From positions 59,053 to 123,052 of the forward strand of contig LUCM01007344.1 in assembly GCA_008360955.1 (NCBI GenBank): 64,000 bases of DNA, read 5' to 3'. The stretch's first letter is position 1. Each line of letters begins with the position of its first letter. Positions 45,266 through 59,290 of this stretch are shown here, piece by piece. This DNA comes from Fasciolopsis buskii (lineage: Eukaryota; Platyhelminthes; Trematoda; Plagiorchiida; Fasciolidae). The position numbers were made by a program, and so were the translations under genes. Under the pieces are notes generated by a model that was not told the origin of the DNA, did not search any database, and saw only the letters and a list, made by a program, of their open reading frames with translations.

Positions 45266-47814
45266 ATTTTAGTGCAAATACCGGCCTTCATCGGCGAGCT
45301 GATTTTCACATCTGAATTTGATAAACTATTGGAGCGAGTCGTGTAGACCATTTTCGGCGTTTTGAGTGTAACTACTTCGTATTCGTTATATGTGTTTCTG
45401 GTAGACCGTTTTCACAGTCATGTTCCCGTCCCATGTTATTGAAATCACGATAAGGTTTATCAGATGGTAGATTGTGTTTTCGCTGAGCATGACGGAAGTA
45501 CGAGTAAGGTGTTGTTTCAATTGACGGATGATTTTATTTCGTTTTTGACTAGTCGACCTTTGGAATCTATAGGTACCATTACCTTAAGAATCTGAAAATT
45601 CGCGTGAAGGCTTGCTCACGGGATCCGTTGGACAACACGAAATAGGGTTCTTGATCTTGTGCACATCGTGGTGGAATTCATATGGTTGAATCAAAAATTA
45701 GTACCTTTTACAGACTTGACTGTAAAACAGTTTATCCATTAAATACAAACCGAAAAATGAATCTGATGTTTTACACTGTTTGTACTGGGAGCAGCGCGGA
45801 GAACTTGGGAACAAGATTACTCCACCTCCGAAATATCTCAGTTTAGTAGTGCATAACGGGGGTATTCTAACAACTGTTGCTCAAAAGCTGTTAAATTGGT
45901 CCTAGGATGATTGACAGTTCAGCCAGTCATTATCCAAGCGGATTCATTACTCACACGCTCAGCAGGTATTGCCGGTTAAGGTGTATTCGAGAATTTCCTT
46001 TGCCGACATCCCGAGGTTCCTTACACTTTGGGGGCATAGAGAAGGATCAGGGAATATCATGTGATTTACATCAGGATCTTTTTGGTATGTCCGTTTATGA
46101 ACCGTAATAAAAGCGGTTAAACGTTAGTGAGCTTGGTTGTTAAAATAAGCTCACCTCAACATGAAAAATAAAATCTTAACATACCGAATGTTCTGTAGAC
46201 TCGTTTGGAATGGTCTAAGGACTTATCCTAGTTCATATCTATTGGTGCTAACAGTTTCGCTTGTTCATTGGAAACATTTGTGAAATAGAAATATTACACC
46301 CACGATTGCGCATGAAGCTGGTCAAATGTTCGCAACTGGGGTATTTTATGTCAACTGGACTTTGGCAGTCGATGCCCATTTTGAGCAAGCGAATTTTCTT
46401 TAAATAGGCATCTTGAGTTCCATCAAGACTGACTGCGACAAGGGCATCCAAGCATGTTGCGTAAATTCCTTGAGTTGTTATCGCAACGATGACGCAGCAC
46501 GCCTGACACTAAGTTCGTTGATGCCACAACATAGGGAGTAGTGACCTGAATAAGAATCCTCGCTCAACTTGCATCTTTCTGTTTGATCATCTCTAACATT
46601 TTAAACCGAACAAAGACATCATTTGCACCATACTGAACAAATAAACTACCAAGACTCTTTTATGCAGGGAATCAAGCAAATCCAAAGGTGGGCACAGAGT
46701 TGTCTATACCTCTTTGAGAATGTCATGAGAGAGATTCTTTAATACGGGAACAAAATAATACATGAATTTTATGCCTACTTGACCCTCATGCGACGGAGTA
46801 TTGTTTAATGATTCGTGTCAGTGGATATGCAGTATGAATTTATGGCGCCATAAAAAAGGAGTGCGATTATGCCTCCCAGCATCGGAAAATATTGTCTACA
46901 GATAACTTAATGCGAGATATATCGCGAATAGCTGCATACTTCGCAGCAAGATCTGCGGCGGAATTTAGAGGATAAACAATCATTTTGTTCGGCTCCATCG
47001 ATATGCCGCCAAAACAGACGGTTTATACTGTCTGATGAGATTGAACCTAGATACAAAAAGACCCATGATTCCTCTGCTGAAAATCTATGTAGGTTCCGGC
47101 AAAGTCACATCCGATAAAGGTGGTGATTTAAGGTGACTCCCCTACTGGAAAAATGGGGTGCCATTTTAAATAGGTCTGCAGAAGTATTTAGATGTCGTGG
47201 TCCCGAATGGGTTAGAAAGAAACATCACCCAAGATTTTGCATTCTTCTTTATGGGCTACAAAAGTTGTCAGTACCAGTACAACGCAAAGAAATTCGATTT
47301 CATCTGATGAAGTGGACTATATTTCCTCTGCGCCGTTCTTTGTGGCGCCACATACTTCAATAACTACTATGGAAATGTACGGTGAATCTTGTTGTTAATT
47401 TACTCCATTTGTTCATTCATAAACCGCAATTGACTGAAGTCACTTTGTGGATAGAGAGACGGGTAAGATGTTTTATGACTAAAACAGAGGAAGTTTCCTT
47501 ATCGAATCGAATTTGAGCAAGTGACATGCTGTTTTTCTGACCCCGGATATCTGATCTACATTTCGACTGGCCAAGAATTTCGGGTTAGTTTTGTCCGTGA
47601 GTTACTGGTTCTACTCAGTTGTTATTGGAAATCTTTCTGGAGGTTTTGATCAGTTTGCTCCATTGGGCGGCTTTTGCTACACCTACCGTCCGGAGGAGAT
47701 TTGATGTCCGTCCGAAGTAACGGAATGCCGAAGTTGTTTCTGGAGGAAATTCCGTTCGTCTACTAGGCATTGCTTTTGAATGACTCCCTGCTGTTAATCT
47801 GGATAGTTTTTATT
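45266..47814. other. Intergenic, no supported gene
   Basis: A 43-codon - strand frame near 46885-47013 (EPNKMIVYPLNSAADLAAKY) is protein-like. It and the exon candidate at 45123-45265 share a strand, but I could not join them. Confidence 0.25.
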
Positions 47815-48014
47815 TTTCGTCTTTCCACTTTTCACTTCCTTTGTTAATGAAATAACAATGTACATTTTTCAGGAAGGGGCCGCGGCCAACAGAGGGCAGC
47901 CAGGTGGAGAAGCTCAATTGGTTGCGGGAGGATTCGAACCCACGACCTTCACATCCAAACGCCACGACCTTCACATCCAAACGCCACGACCTTATCCGCT
48001 TGGCCACCGCCGGG
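47815..48014 (-). repeat. tRNA-derived SINE, copy 2, with a 22-bp internal duplication
   Basis: This is the best-preserved copy. The - strand reads GTGGCCAAGCGGATAAGG (A box) and GGGTTCGAATCCTCCCGC (B box), with a body and tail as in the other copies. A 22-bp segment between the boxes is tandemly duplicated (47941-47962 and 47963-47984), which widens the A-B spacing compared with the other copies. Confidence 0.75.
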
Positions 48015-51000
48015 CTGTCACCTCGTCCGTCCATAGCCACATAAGCTACCTTTGCAGTGACATGTTTAGCTTACCGTCTGAGAAGCTATTTTCTTGTATA
48101 AGGGCTCGGACAGTGGTTCTGACCTGTTCTTGTTTCTGAACGAATGAGACGCATGGTTCCGCTGACCAGCGGCCTGTGTTTTGGCAACAGCTCAGTACAC
48201 CCCCGACTGGTAGTATGAATTTCCCGATTAAATAATAGAACATAAATTAACTTAGTAATAATACTTCGAATAAAGTAAAAGCGTTTTCTGTCCCCTATTA
48301 AGCGTTTTTACACCATTTAGAGCATGCTTTCCGGATGATCGTGATCTCAGTGTGCATATCCGCCTTGTTTGCGTTGCTAGATGACTCTGTGAAAAATTGA
48401 ATTCAAACATCTGTTGGACATATTGTGAAACAAGGAAATCTTGAAACCACACCTAGATGATGAAATGGAAGCTGTTTATATTTTGTTTTGAATAAACAAA
48501 AATGCATCATATTTAGGTATGAATACGTCATCTGAAGCTCTCAGTTTGCACCAAGAGAGAGCAGGGGAATCCTTGAGAACTACATATCGATAATGCGATA
48601 GTAACTTCATTTTATTCATTTATTTTGTTTGCACTATCTTGGACGTAACCGCACCGTCATCAATTCTTATTGAGTTGAATGAAAACGGACGGAGAGAAAA
48701 GAAAGAGTTCTCTACTCAATGTCATTCCTTATCTAAGAGGAAAATTTGCACACACTAGATCAGTAAACCGGAGTGACGACGAGAAATTTGGTGACGCAAT
48801 GAATGCGAAGACTCGAAAAGGTCTCGGAAAACGTTCATTACAAATGCGCAACTAACAGTGAATGTCGTTTTTCCTCATCCAAAACAATTAGGTTATCAAG
48901 CCCCTTATCTTGTTCTGATTATTTTCTGGGTTGATTCACAACTAAAAATCCATCTACGTTATGAAAATTGTAGTTAACACTCTGCTTTTCTGACCAGTTC
49001 AACACAGTGGTTTTATTGCACACGTAACACAAAACTTATCGTCAGTCCTATAGTTGGGACGGAGCAGAATGCTACATTTTAGTTTTGATCGCTTTCAGAA
49101 CGTGTTTTCTGGATGGAGGTCGTCAGTCCGGTGAAATCTGCCTTGACTTTCTTTATTATAATTTCGGAATTCTGCCTAATTCACTGTATAACTGATTATG
49201 GACGGGGCTAGTTCAGTTGTTTCAAGACACCGATACAATCACAGTTATAAGCTGAATGCTAAAAAGCCGAGTTGTAACCCAACAGGCGACACAATGAGTT
49301 TACTTACGAGTTATTTTTGCATTTCAATGTTATTTTCTATTTCTAAAGTCTAACTACCTAATTCTTTCAGAAGGGAGTTTGATTTGAAGATAACGGTGCA
49401 CAGTCAGAAAAGTTCTATGTAACCTTCTACTGTTCAGCAACACAGCGAAGTCAAAATAGCTTGTAATTTGTTGCCGTTTCGGTCATCGCTATTAGTCTTT
49501 CCCAAGACTGAATTTCCGAATAACGGAACTAAGATAACAGCTTAAAACGGCTAGGTGTTAAACTTGGTTCGTTCACGCTTGTTCTTCTGTGTGTATTTGT
49601 ATGTCTTTATATGGCATTGTGAATTGCAAAGGTAGATGTTAAATCTCCGTTCCCGCTATCTGTGTGGATGATGTTGGGGTCATCTGGGATCAGCTGGGTT
49701 TTGTGACCCTTTGGATGTAAATCCATTAGGGTTTTCGGTGTCGACCATTTACATGAAATCGCTGAACCATCTTTCGAGCTGAGGTCGAATGGGCTCTAGT
49801 TGTCAGGGCTTGACCATACAGGCTCTCCCTATGCGAAATTCACTCTGGTGTTGTCAGTCAGTGGTATGGCCCTCGATATAGAGTGAAGAAGGTTTTTGGA
49901 GTTGCTCTCTAATTTTTTCAGTCGTTTGGTCTATTAGCTTGTGTTTCTCCTTCCCTCTGAGTTCCAAAGTTCTGATTTTTGTCTTTCTACATATATGCCG
50001 CAATATATTGAGTCCCTAGAGCTGTTCATATAACTGAAATTATTCTGATCATGTAGACGCGGAGAGTCTTTGGTCTTTGTGAGCTGACGTTATAATGTTA
50101 TATTTTGGATAGAAAACATGGACGACGCGTGTCAAGTACCCTCCTGATTTCCTTCGATGTGCCCGATTTGCATAAGATACCAACAGGGGTTGTGTGTGCG
50201 CTGTCTCTCAGCGCACTTTTAGTTATTTCGGGTTACTAACTGTTATCCAAAAGGATCATGTTCAAGAGTTGCATTTCTCGTTTGTGTGGCATTGTTGTTC
50301 CACAGTTTGTCCAGTCCTCTCGATAAAGATGAGATGAGTGCCCGTTTCAGGCGGTGTTCAGTTATCTATCGGAGTTCGTTGGTTTCTTGTCAATTATAAT
50401 CGTGAATCTCTGAGTCATTCACTTTCAGCCGGCCACCAAAGAAACTGATTGCTCTATCGGTGTTTTCTGTGTCCTACCTACTTCTCTAGGTGCCTAACCA
50501 ACAAATGATTTGGGAGTCACTGTAGTTGATTTAAGAATGACTGACAGAAAGTACCCAACCGTTTTGGTCTCATTCTAACATTTCAGCATATGATACTTAT
50601 TAACAAGGATGAAACAGCTGTACAGTGCTTCTATGGTTTCTTAATGGTGAGCTGAGCGATGATATCACATGGCGAATTATTTGATGAAAAATTCAGTAGT
50701 ATTGTATGTTGGCTATGGCCAAATAGTGAACTAGTGAGTAAATCTAACTATGGTGATTTTCACTCATTAGAGAGAAAAATATCAGCGACGCAGGGGAAGT
50801 AACCCCCATGAATGCATGAACAAGCGTGATCAAGTGGCACATTCAATTAAACCTTTTCCAGTTTCCTTCCCAACTGAATACAGACCTTCGAATGGTGGGC
50901 GTAGATCAGTAGTGGAGTTATGAACATCACAGCCATACAGGAAAGATCAACAGGCAGGATCAGGTTAATTGGAATCACTCGGACTCCGCCAAGGATAGGG

Positions 51001-54000
51001 TTTATCGTCATCAGTTTTCCTACCTCTGTGCCGTTTTCTGAGGTAGAAATCGCTATCATAGATCAAAATTGCCAGGGAACACATCATATGCTTCTGCAAA
51101 CTGTAGTAGACGGTTGGATTTTTGCCGACTTGCTTTTTGGAATGCCTATCTAGGCTCCTTCAGTCTGTCTCAGTCGACCAGGTTCCATGCAAATGCGCCA
51201 CACCAGATGTTTAAGGATTTGTTCTGGAACTCTCACACAGTCACCTCTCGGTCCTTTCGACGTACTTACCGTTGTAAACCCAAGATGATGGGGTTTGCAA
51301 AGATTTTGTTCGGCGAAAATGATCTTTTTCGCTTATCGGTATCTTGTACACATTTGGATGTAATCAATTTAAGAATCCGATTAGTGAATCGAAGATCATT
51401 GTGGTCCATTTCCAAGGTAAGAAGATCTCTCCTAATTAAATGAACATCACGTTCAAGCCAGATGGCACAGGTTTCATGACTTATTCTTCAGACGTCGTGA
51501 TTCATACGTGCTCCTAAAACCATGAGGAATATAATCCTTTTTTGGCCTTTCGGTAAAACAACGAGAATATGAGAACAATTTACGTAGACGTGTTTTTTTA
51601 TTACATAGCTTAACCGCCCGTTTCCATGGTCTCGTCTCCAAAGGGAATGAGAAAGATAAACCAGTGTACGGGCTTGCCACATATTCCTTTGTCAAGTTCT
51701 CTTTGAGATATGCTTTAGGATTTTCGGCACTTTGCATGCTTAACCAGTGAGAAAGCACAGCATGTCAAACCCGTCGGGGATCTAGACATGTTGTGGATTC
51801 CCCCAATGGTTCCGCTTATTTTCCTCCTATCATTGTCTCCACTAGTAAGATGCAGTGCCTTTTGTTTCCTCCATCGCTCGCCCCTCACTTTCTTTTTTCA
51901 TTTATTCATTCTTTCCCTATAAACACACACATTTATATCATCGGTTTGTTGCCAGTTATCGGAATGGAAATTATAAGGTTACATTTAATCCTTAACGAGA
52001 TCTGTGTGAATAAACTTCATGAGACAAGAGCTTGGAATCTTTTAATTCATGGATGAAATTGCAATTTCATAACTTCCGGTCAAATTTCGTTTCTGTTCTT
52101 CTGGCTAAGGAGTACTTATAATTGTACTCTTACGCTCGAGATGAATTTCCCGCTATAGGCAACTGGATTTGGACTGTTGTCTCATTTTGTCGCGGTCCAC
52201 AGTTGGTAAAATTTCGACCAGTGGCATCTTGGTAAAGCCGACCTAATAGGGACGCTATTTTATTGAGAAGCAAACCGGGAACAGAAATTCCAAGTTAACC
52301 TCATACCGACATTTCAATCGGGCAACAGCTCACCGGCAGCTAGAATAGTCAGGCGATGTGCGATCCGGTTCAAGTTATTGAACGCTTTTTTTCTCTTCCC
52401 GTTCATTTTTATGCTAGAATGTAAGTGACGATTTAATCAACGTTTGGATCTCTTCTGTGCTGAAAAGAGATAGGACCGACAGCCTTCATTTTCTCTGCGC
52501 CGATGGGACTGAAAAAACCGTACGTTAAAATTAAAAAAGTGAATTTTTGTACTTAGTGGAAAAACCTGTGGCAGATAGAGCACAAAAGGGTTCCTATGAA
52601 AGTACCTTCTGAAAGAAACGTGACGAAATTTAGGTCGATGCGATGATTATGAACACTGGAGGGCTGATTGGGTGTGCAAAAGTTGGACTGGATCCCGTAA
52701 TATCCTGTGGCCTAAATCTGGGAGTGATTCACTTTTGTCATTCACGAGTTCAGGTGAAAAATTAGCGATTGTAGGAGATAGAGTACGCTAATTAATTACC
52801 AGTCCACTACGAAGTGTTTTGATTCGTTGTTTCAAGAGTCCTGTCAAAGTTTCGGGTGATCCATACAGTATATTCAGAACAAAAGTGACACGACTTCGGC
52901 AGCCACCGTGAATGGTTCGGAAAATCGGAGTTGTCATGTTTGAAAAGGGTGAAAGCATGCCAAATACAACAAGCGGTATGATTCGTTAAATGACAAGGCC
53001 GGAGGTCGAACATTCTGTCTTGGGGATCGAATCAGACTTCAGAAACAAATAAAATGATTTTTTAAGAGGTAAAGTCTTTTTTCGATTTGATTTTGACTTT
53101 TGAGCTTAGCTGACAACAGCGAGAAGAGGTCTGTTTTACAAGAACGGTTTTGGAATCCAGAATAGTAATAGGAAGTAATAGTAATTGGAAGCAGTAAAAA
53201 GGTAGGTCTTTGTGCGATTGGTTTGTATGCTTTACCCTCTTGTTGATTAATAGTAACCAAAGATCGGTTACGTTGACCAAAAAGCTCATTTAAAAAACAC
53301 TTGCATGAAGAGAGGAAACGTAGCTAGGACTAATTATGCGACTGCGTTTTGCCATTGAGCCTTTTTCCAAATTGCGAGGGGAATAGCAGATGTATGACGT
53401 AATCTGACAAGAACACAGCTTTGATCCACATAATTCAAAAAGCATGATCATGGTCTTAAAAACGTGAGATTCTGTATTTTACAAGACATGTTTCTAAATC
53501 CATATTCATCCTGAAGTGAATGTCATAAGTTAACTCACTGTATTACGTTGTGTTCATTTGCACACCTGCCCGAATTCTTGTCAAAGAAGTTCCATTAATC
53601 ACTGCAGCTTACTACGAGGTGCGAAAATCGTTAAAACAACTACTTTTAGTTACTTAAGGCTACCGAAAATTTCAACTGAGGCGCACTCCCATTTGGTCAG
53701 AATTCAGGCTAAGAACTGAACGGTTAAGTTAGTATATTAATATTTGTGGAAAATGTGAAGGCGGGGTAACAAAATATGAAGGGTAGATGAGAACGGTGGG
53801 ACCGATCTCTCTTTACATGCTGCGAGATACATACCATACAGTTTGATAGTTCTTTAAGTGGTAGTGATAATCAATAATAGTCATATCTCTCGTTGATAAA
53901 CCGGGAAAATGACAAATGAACAATAAATAAAGAATGAACACATTGATTTAAAAAAATGGAAGTCATGTTTCGTCCTGTAGTGAATTGCCCGGCTTCATCT

Positions 54001-54392
54001 GTAGAAGGATAACCTATTAGGTTTTTCTGCAAAGGGGTGAACTGATCATCCCACGTTTTTGTCGTTAGTAATTCCAACGTAGTTGACTGAAGCTACCGTA
54101 ACATGCAGATCTATGGTAAATAGAAGTGGTTAGACAGGCAAGCAAACAAGAGGAAAATGAACAAGTCCTCAACATGTTTTTGTGAGTTAAAATTTAAACC
54201 ATAACAAACAGAATGCACTTGCAGTACCTGCTAGTTTGGTTAACATTGTTATCTATTGACCAAGTTGAAAAACACTAACACATAGAAAGAAATGAGAGAA
54301 GTAGAAGGATATGTTCACTTCAGGAATTCCACGGTCGTGTTTTCTGTTTGATTACCATGTCCGAGGGCATGCAAAGCTATCTGGGGATAAAC
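48015..54392. other. Long AT-rich stretch without a supported gene
   Basis: The only notable open frames are at 50920-51150 and 51069-51443 (+), where HQMFKDLFWNSHTVTSRSF reads like a degraded transposon ORF that I could not assign. No LINE, SINE or tRNA motif was recognised. Confidence 0.3.
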
Positions 54393-54788
54393 CTAAGGCT
54401 TTAAAGGCAACAAATAGTAGTCGTTGGTTGGAGCCGACACTTGTGACTTGAAAGGAAAATAAACCGGAATTGTTGTCAACAATTCTATCAATGAAAGAGT
54501 AGCGCCTGGAGAAACAGAGGGACCAGTCACATCATAAAGGGTTGGGAGAATGGTCATGGCATGACTGGGATTACCCGCGATGATCTGCAGGTTTTCACCT
54601 AACAATGTAATTAGGAGAGTTAGAAAAGATTCTAAAAGGGATGAAATATTTCGTATAACAAATTGGGCTGCACGCAGATTTGCACTAATGTAATCCCTAA
54701 ATAAAATAAACTTGGAATGGCACTGAGTTACTAAAAGGCTACTATCGTTCAATGAGAAACTATAAGTAACTTCGAACTTTCTGCACAT
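54393..54788 (-). other. 131-codon open frame with ATG, unidentified
   Basis: This is the longest - strand ATG ORF of the right half. It starts MCRKFEVTYSFSLNDSS, has a hydrophobic stretch LLESFLTLLITLLG that could span a membrane, then LPTLYDVTGPSVSPGATL, and ends SAPTNDYYLLPLKP. Third positions are AT-rich, like the background. No splice sites or similarity were recognised. It may be a decayed transposon ORF. Confidence 0.2.
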
Positions 54789-54790
54789 TG

Positions 54791-54818
54791 GGCGGTCATT
54801 ATGGTTTATCGGACCGCC
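54791..54818. other. Short perfect hairpin
   Basis: GGCGGTC and GACCGCC form a 7-bp stem around a 14-base loop immediately upstream of a 131-codon - strand ORF. It could be chance; no role is assigned. Confidence 0.3.
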
Positions 54819-56831
54819 TTAGGCCTAATTGTGCTTTAGCCTCTGTCCTGTTGGTGCAGATTGGGGCTTTCAAAGGGCATGTGCCAGTCCCCATCATGTG
54901 CGTAGTTCAACCACAGTAGTTAAATGCAAACCACGGATAAATGAATGAATATTATAGGGTGTAGAATGAGAGCTGGATTGGGGAATTTTCTGACTAAAAT
55001 GCGTACATTGGTATCGGAAAAGATAGGATGTGGATTTTTGCTGGAGGGCTGCACTTAAGAGAACTCCTGCAATCAGCAGGATTAGATCTTTCCTTGAGGT
55101 GCAACAAATAGAAAAAAACGGTTATATTTGCCTTGATTTAAGCGAGACACTACACGATTAGAGATTACGTGAAATGTTCGTTTTGATATTGGCTGAAAGA
55201 TTTGCGTTTGGATCTTCTAACTTGCCACTTCTGACGTCGTATTCTTCTGTCTTCTCCATTTTTCAGGTCCCTCAACTAGTTAAGACTTCTTTCTACCCTG
55301 TAGCTAAATCATTGTCAAAAAACAGAATGTGGCCAGCAAAAATCGTCATACCCACAGGTAAACTCCGGATTGCGATTCAGTAAGTGAATAAGTTCTGCAC
55401 CACTATTGTTGTATTGTTAGCAGGAAGCACGCTTTGCATGTTTATAAACAGTAACTGAACGCACGTATTTGTAAGCCTATATGAGCAAACTGACATTCAT
55501 AGTGTCGCTTGCAGGAGTACCGCTGTGTCTTCCGCAGACCTGAAATGAGAATTATGAAGAGAAGTTTATTGCCACAGCCTTGCTTACACTGGAAATACAG
55601 TCTTTGTGGTCAGCTAAGGACCTGAGTTGGCAATATCGGGCCCGACATGGATACACTAGACTTTCAGTAAGTTTCGGAATATACAGTCAACGAGACGACA
55701 GGATTGTACGGTGCATAGGCTTTACCGCATACCGGAACACCAGAGATCTTCAAGCAGAAAATTAGTTGCATGAAAGTAGAAGCAAGGAGCAAGCAGAAAG
55801 GTATACGGAGAAATGGCGGTGTATGAAGGCCAAAACTACGGAATATTGTAGAACCTCAAATGAGATTACAACCAAAAATCAATTAACACTGGGCCGGATC
55901 ACTCAGCGGAGCACCTAAACGCTAGCATATGGGTGATCCCAGTAAGTATCAATCGGCCTACGGGTTGGACGAATTCATAATTGGCGATTTGATACACTTT
56001 GCGAGGATCAGTCATGGAAATGCTGATAGTAGTTCTAATGGCCGACAACATTAACCACAATAGAAAAATTCACTGATGCCTTCTGTTTTGCTTAGCCATT
56101 TAATAAACAAAGTTTTGGGACAGTTTCGCAAAACTGCTTTCGAAACTTATTCTGTCAACATCATTGTAGCTATGAGATAACGATCAGCTGTTCGTGATCC
56201 ATGCATTATCTCGTTCTTCTATCTCGAATTATGCAATATCACACATTTCTGAAAAATTCTTAGCTAAAAACAATGAAATTTCATATAATTTTCTTTGGTA
56301 GATGGAATTATTATTAACCCACTTTAAAGCCAGAGGAACTGAACTTGGTTTAGTTATTTTCTGCAAATAATAAATTTGCGAATTCGCTCTTTTCCTAGTC
56401 TGTGAGATGCTGCACAAGATCGTATGGTTTCTTTTTCTAGTACTTTGCTTATTTCTTGATTTAACTGTTCTTAAAGTTTAGACTCTCAAATAAATGAACG
56501 TACATCATAAAAAACTTGTGCAACATAAAGGTAATGAACGGGTGAATTCTCACTGTTTTGAGTAGATCGGTTAGTTCATCTCGTACTGAGACTTGCCGTT
56601 CTGTTTCAGAATCCCTCTTGCTCAGTCCAAAAAATACCACTGATGCATGATGTGAGTGCATGTTTTGTTATTGATCTTAACAACGTCTCTTTTTTCCACT
56701 GAGCTTCACAACTGCACACATGGAATATGCAAATGGTAAGAAAAACTAATAAAAAATACAGGAGCAGTCGGATGCCCTGATTTCACGACTCTGCTCCAAT
56801 CCGAAGCCCTTTGGACTACCTGAAATGCTCA

Positions 56832-57209
56832 TCAAGGACAGGACCAGAGAGAATGCGAAAAATAGTTCAACCGGCAAAAAATGTCATTGATTTCAGTGAT
56901 GTCATGATGTGGGTCTTTGTCGAATAGTTTATTAGAACAACCAAATATGCGGTCAACTTTGGGCCGTTCATTTCCGCTCGGTTTACATGTATCACTGAAG
57001 AAGGCAAATGTCAATAATGCCAGCAGTCTGCTTCCCGGGCACTCGATTGAGGGTTGAACACTTCGAGGATTTCCCATGGTCGTGCGATTATGTTGATCTT
57101 TACAATACGGCGGATAAATGCGAGTGATAGACTGAACGGTCAATTTGATATCCCGATATATGATATATGGAAGCCATTTAAAAAAGGAAACAGAGTTACA
57201 TGAACTCAT
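56832..57209 (-). other. 125-codon open frame, unidentified, perhaps repeat derived
   Basis: The - strand frame contains YPPYCKDQHNRTTMGNPRSV and CPGSRLLALLTFAFFSD. It reads like part of a repeated element rather than a gene, but I cannot assign it to a family. There are no clear splice sites. Confidence 0.2.
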
Positions 57210-58429
57210 CTAAAATGCATTGTTTATCTGCATACGATTTAACTTTGACATCCGTCTTTACCACGAGATCCGTTGTGTTCTTTTATGTCACGTGTAAAAC
57301 TGTGTATCTGTTCAGAGCGTGACCTAATAAGGCCTTTTACTAATGGTTGAAGGCAACTTATAACATGGGTCATTTGAACAGAAACTACGAACTACCGGAT
57401 GATTGCGTCGCCGGACTTGTTTTATGTAACCTGGAGGTGATGAATTTGACCGGTTCAGATTGCCAGATGAGGCACGTTGTCATAATTTAACAAAGCGCAA
57501 CGAGTGTTAGACCTGAGTGGCGATGCTATCAGTGACATTGATAAAAATGACAACGAATTTTCTAACTCTGGTAGGAGCAACCTGACATCGTTGGAGCTAA
57601 ACACATTATTAGTGTTTGAGACTAGTTTTTTCCCTGTATCACGAAATATCTTAAGTCGGAAGTGGAAAACCCTGAGACTACGAGATGCATCACAATTTCA
57701 CTAATTTTCATGATGCTTAGACGTGCTGCAAACTCTAAGCAGTTCAATATTCTTTCATACGGGCTTGCGAAAGGCCCATCAAGAATCATCATTACAAACA
57801 AAATCATTTGAAAGCAGCTGTGAGTAAATAAGCAAACAAACGTAGGACAAAATTTGTCCGTAACTGCTTTTCGTGCTTGAGCCAATGCGAAATCAATCGT
57901 TTACATTCAATTTCATCAAAAGAGCTAGTTTTTAAATGGAAACAAAATTGCAATGTGTGCAGTTTTTTCTTGACTACCCTCGTTCACCATCACACTAACA
58001 TTGACATAATTTAATCAGTGTCTGGCATTTATTGACAACCAGACCCAGTTGATCATGCAGTCAGATGTGAAGAAGAACCTCGTGATTGTGATCAAATGCA
58101 TACACAGAGTGTGTAATTGGCGGGGTAAATGTTCGATTAAATGCGGTGATTATCTGCCGTGGCCTGCTTGTTCTTTTGCGCTGCAGTGCGAATGGATGCA
58201 AAAGAGAACGTTGGACGTCTGTCGTTGTCAGCAGTACCTCTCATGTGTGGAGGGGCACAATTTCTCGGGAAGCACAATATCGGTTTCACGGTTATTACCG
58301 ATTGTCAACTATGCATACCCGGTGCACTGCTGTCCAACTTCCGATGAATCACCGTGTGATCCCTAAGTGGATTTATAATCCATTCACGTCCATAATAACA
58401 AAAAATTTTATTCAAAAAGCCGACTACAG

Positions 58430-59290
58430 TTGTTTTCCACTCTGTTTTCTAGTAATGTTTATCGGTTTTCATGGCCCTCGAACTCAGTGTACAAGACTGG
58501 AAGGAAATAAATCCGCCCCGTTAGTAAATAATTCTGGAGTATTTTAAAGCCCTGTCCCTTCTCTGTATGTTTTTTTTCAATTGCATCATCGACCAGCACG
58601 CTAGTTCGCCTGGTCAATTATTCGAATATGCGAATGTCGTTCCTCTGTGTCAGTCCATATCTGGAACTGAAGACTTACTCAACTTTTCTAACAACTTTGA
58701 TTCCATTCACGATTTTTCTCTTCGCTCTGGCTTAAATCTTAATTTCCCAAAATATATCGAATGTTCGTTTACCGTTTCTCGGTCTGCTTGACCGACTGAC
58801 CCTTCTTCCATTCACAATAAACCACTCACTAGGGTAAATTCAGTCAAGTACTCGGGAATCACTATTGATAAAATCTTGGAATGGTCTTCTCACGTTTCTA
58901 GTTGTGTGAGCCAACTTAGAAGACTATCATTTTACATAAAATGACTGTGGCATTCCAGGTCAAGCAAAGCACTATCTCCCTATTTATTTACCCACTCTCC
59001 TCTATTGTTCATGTGTCACTTTTATGATTTACTAAAGAAAGACTTCGTGTTTGTCAATTATCAGTGGTGCATTTTACGTACCACTGAAAGAACCCTTCAG
59101 CAAACTGTATGACATGCATCTGTCCGTGTGTGGAAAATATGCACAAAATTCTTTCGGACCCATCCCATCCCTTAAACAATGGCCTTTCTAAAGGACGTTC
59201 TCGTACCAGGACACATTCTGCCTTCCAATCTATACCCTCTCGCATAAATATCTATGGGAACTCAATATTCCCTACCTAGCGCAAATTCCC
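58430..59290 (+). mobile_element. CR1-like LINE reverse transcriptase fragment
   Basis: The frame reads GPRTQCTRLEGNKSAPLVNN with SGVF (the SGVPQG region), then FEYANVVPLCQS where YADD has become YANV. It continues with SLRSGLNLNFPKYIECSFT and RVNSVKYSGITIDKILEWS, followed by SQLRRLSFYIK and degraded C-terminal blocks to about 59290. The family differs from the RTE-like copies because it has the NSVKYLG thumb motif. Stops show it is dead. Confidence 0.68.

Noticed and set aside
47925..48014. A tRNA gene on the - strand
   Set aside because: A and B boxes are present, but there is no acceptor-stem pairing, the anticodon arm is not formed, and a SINE body and tail follow.
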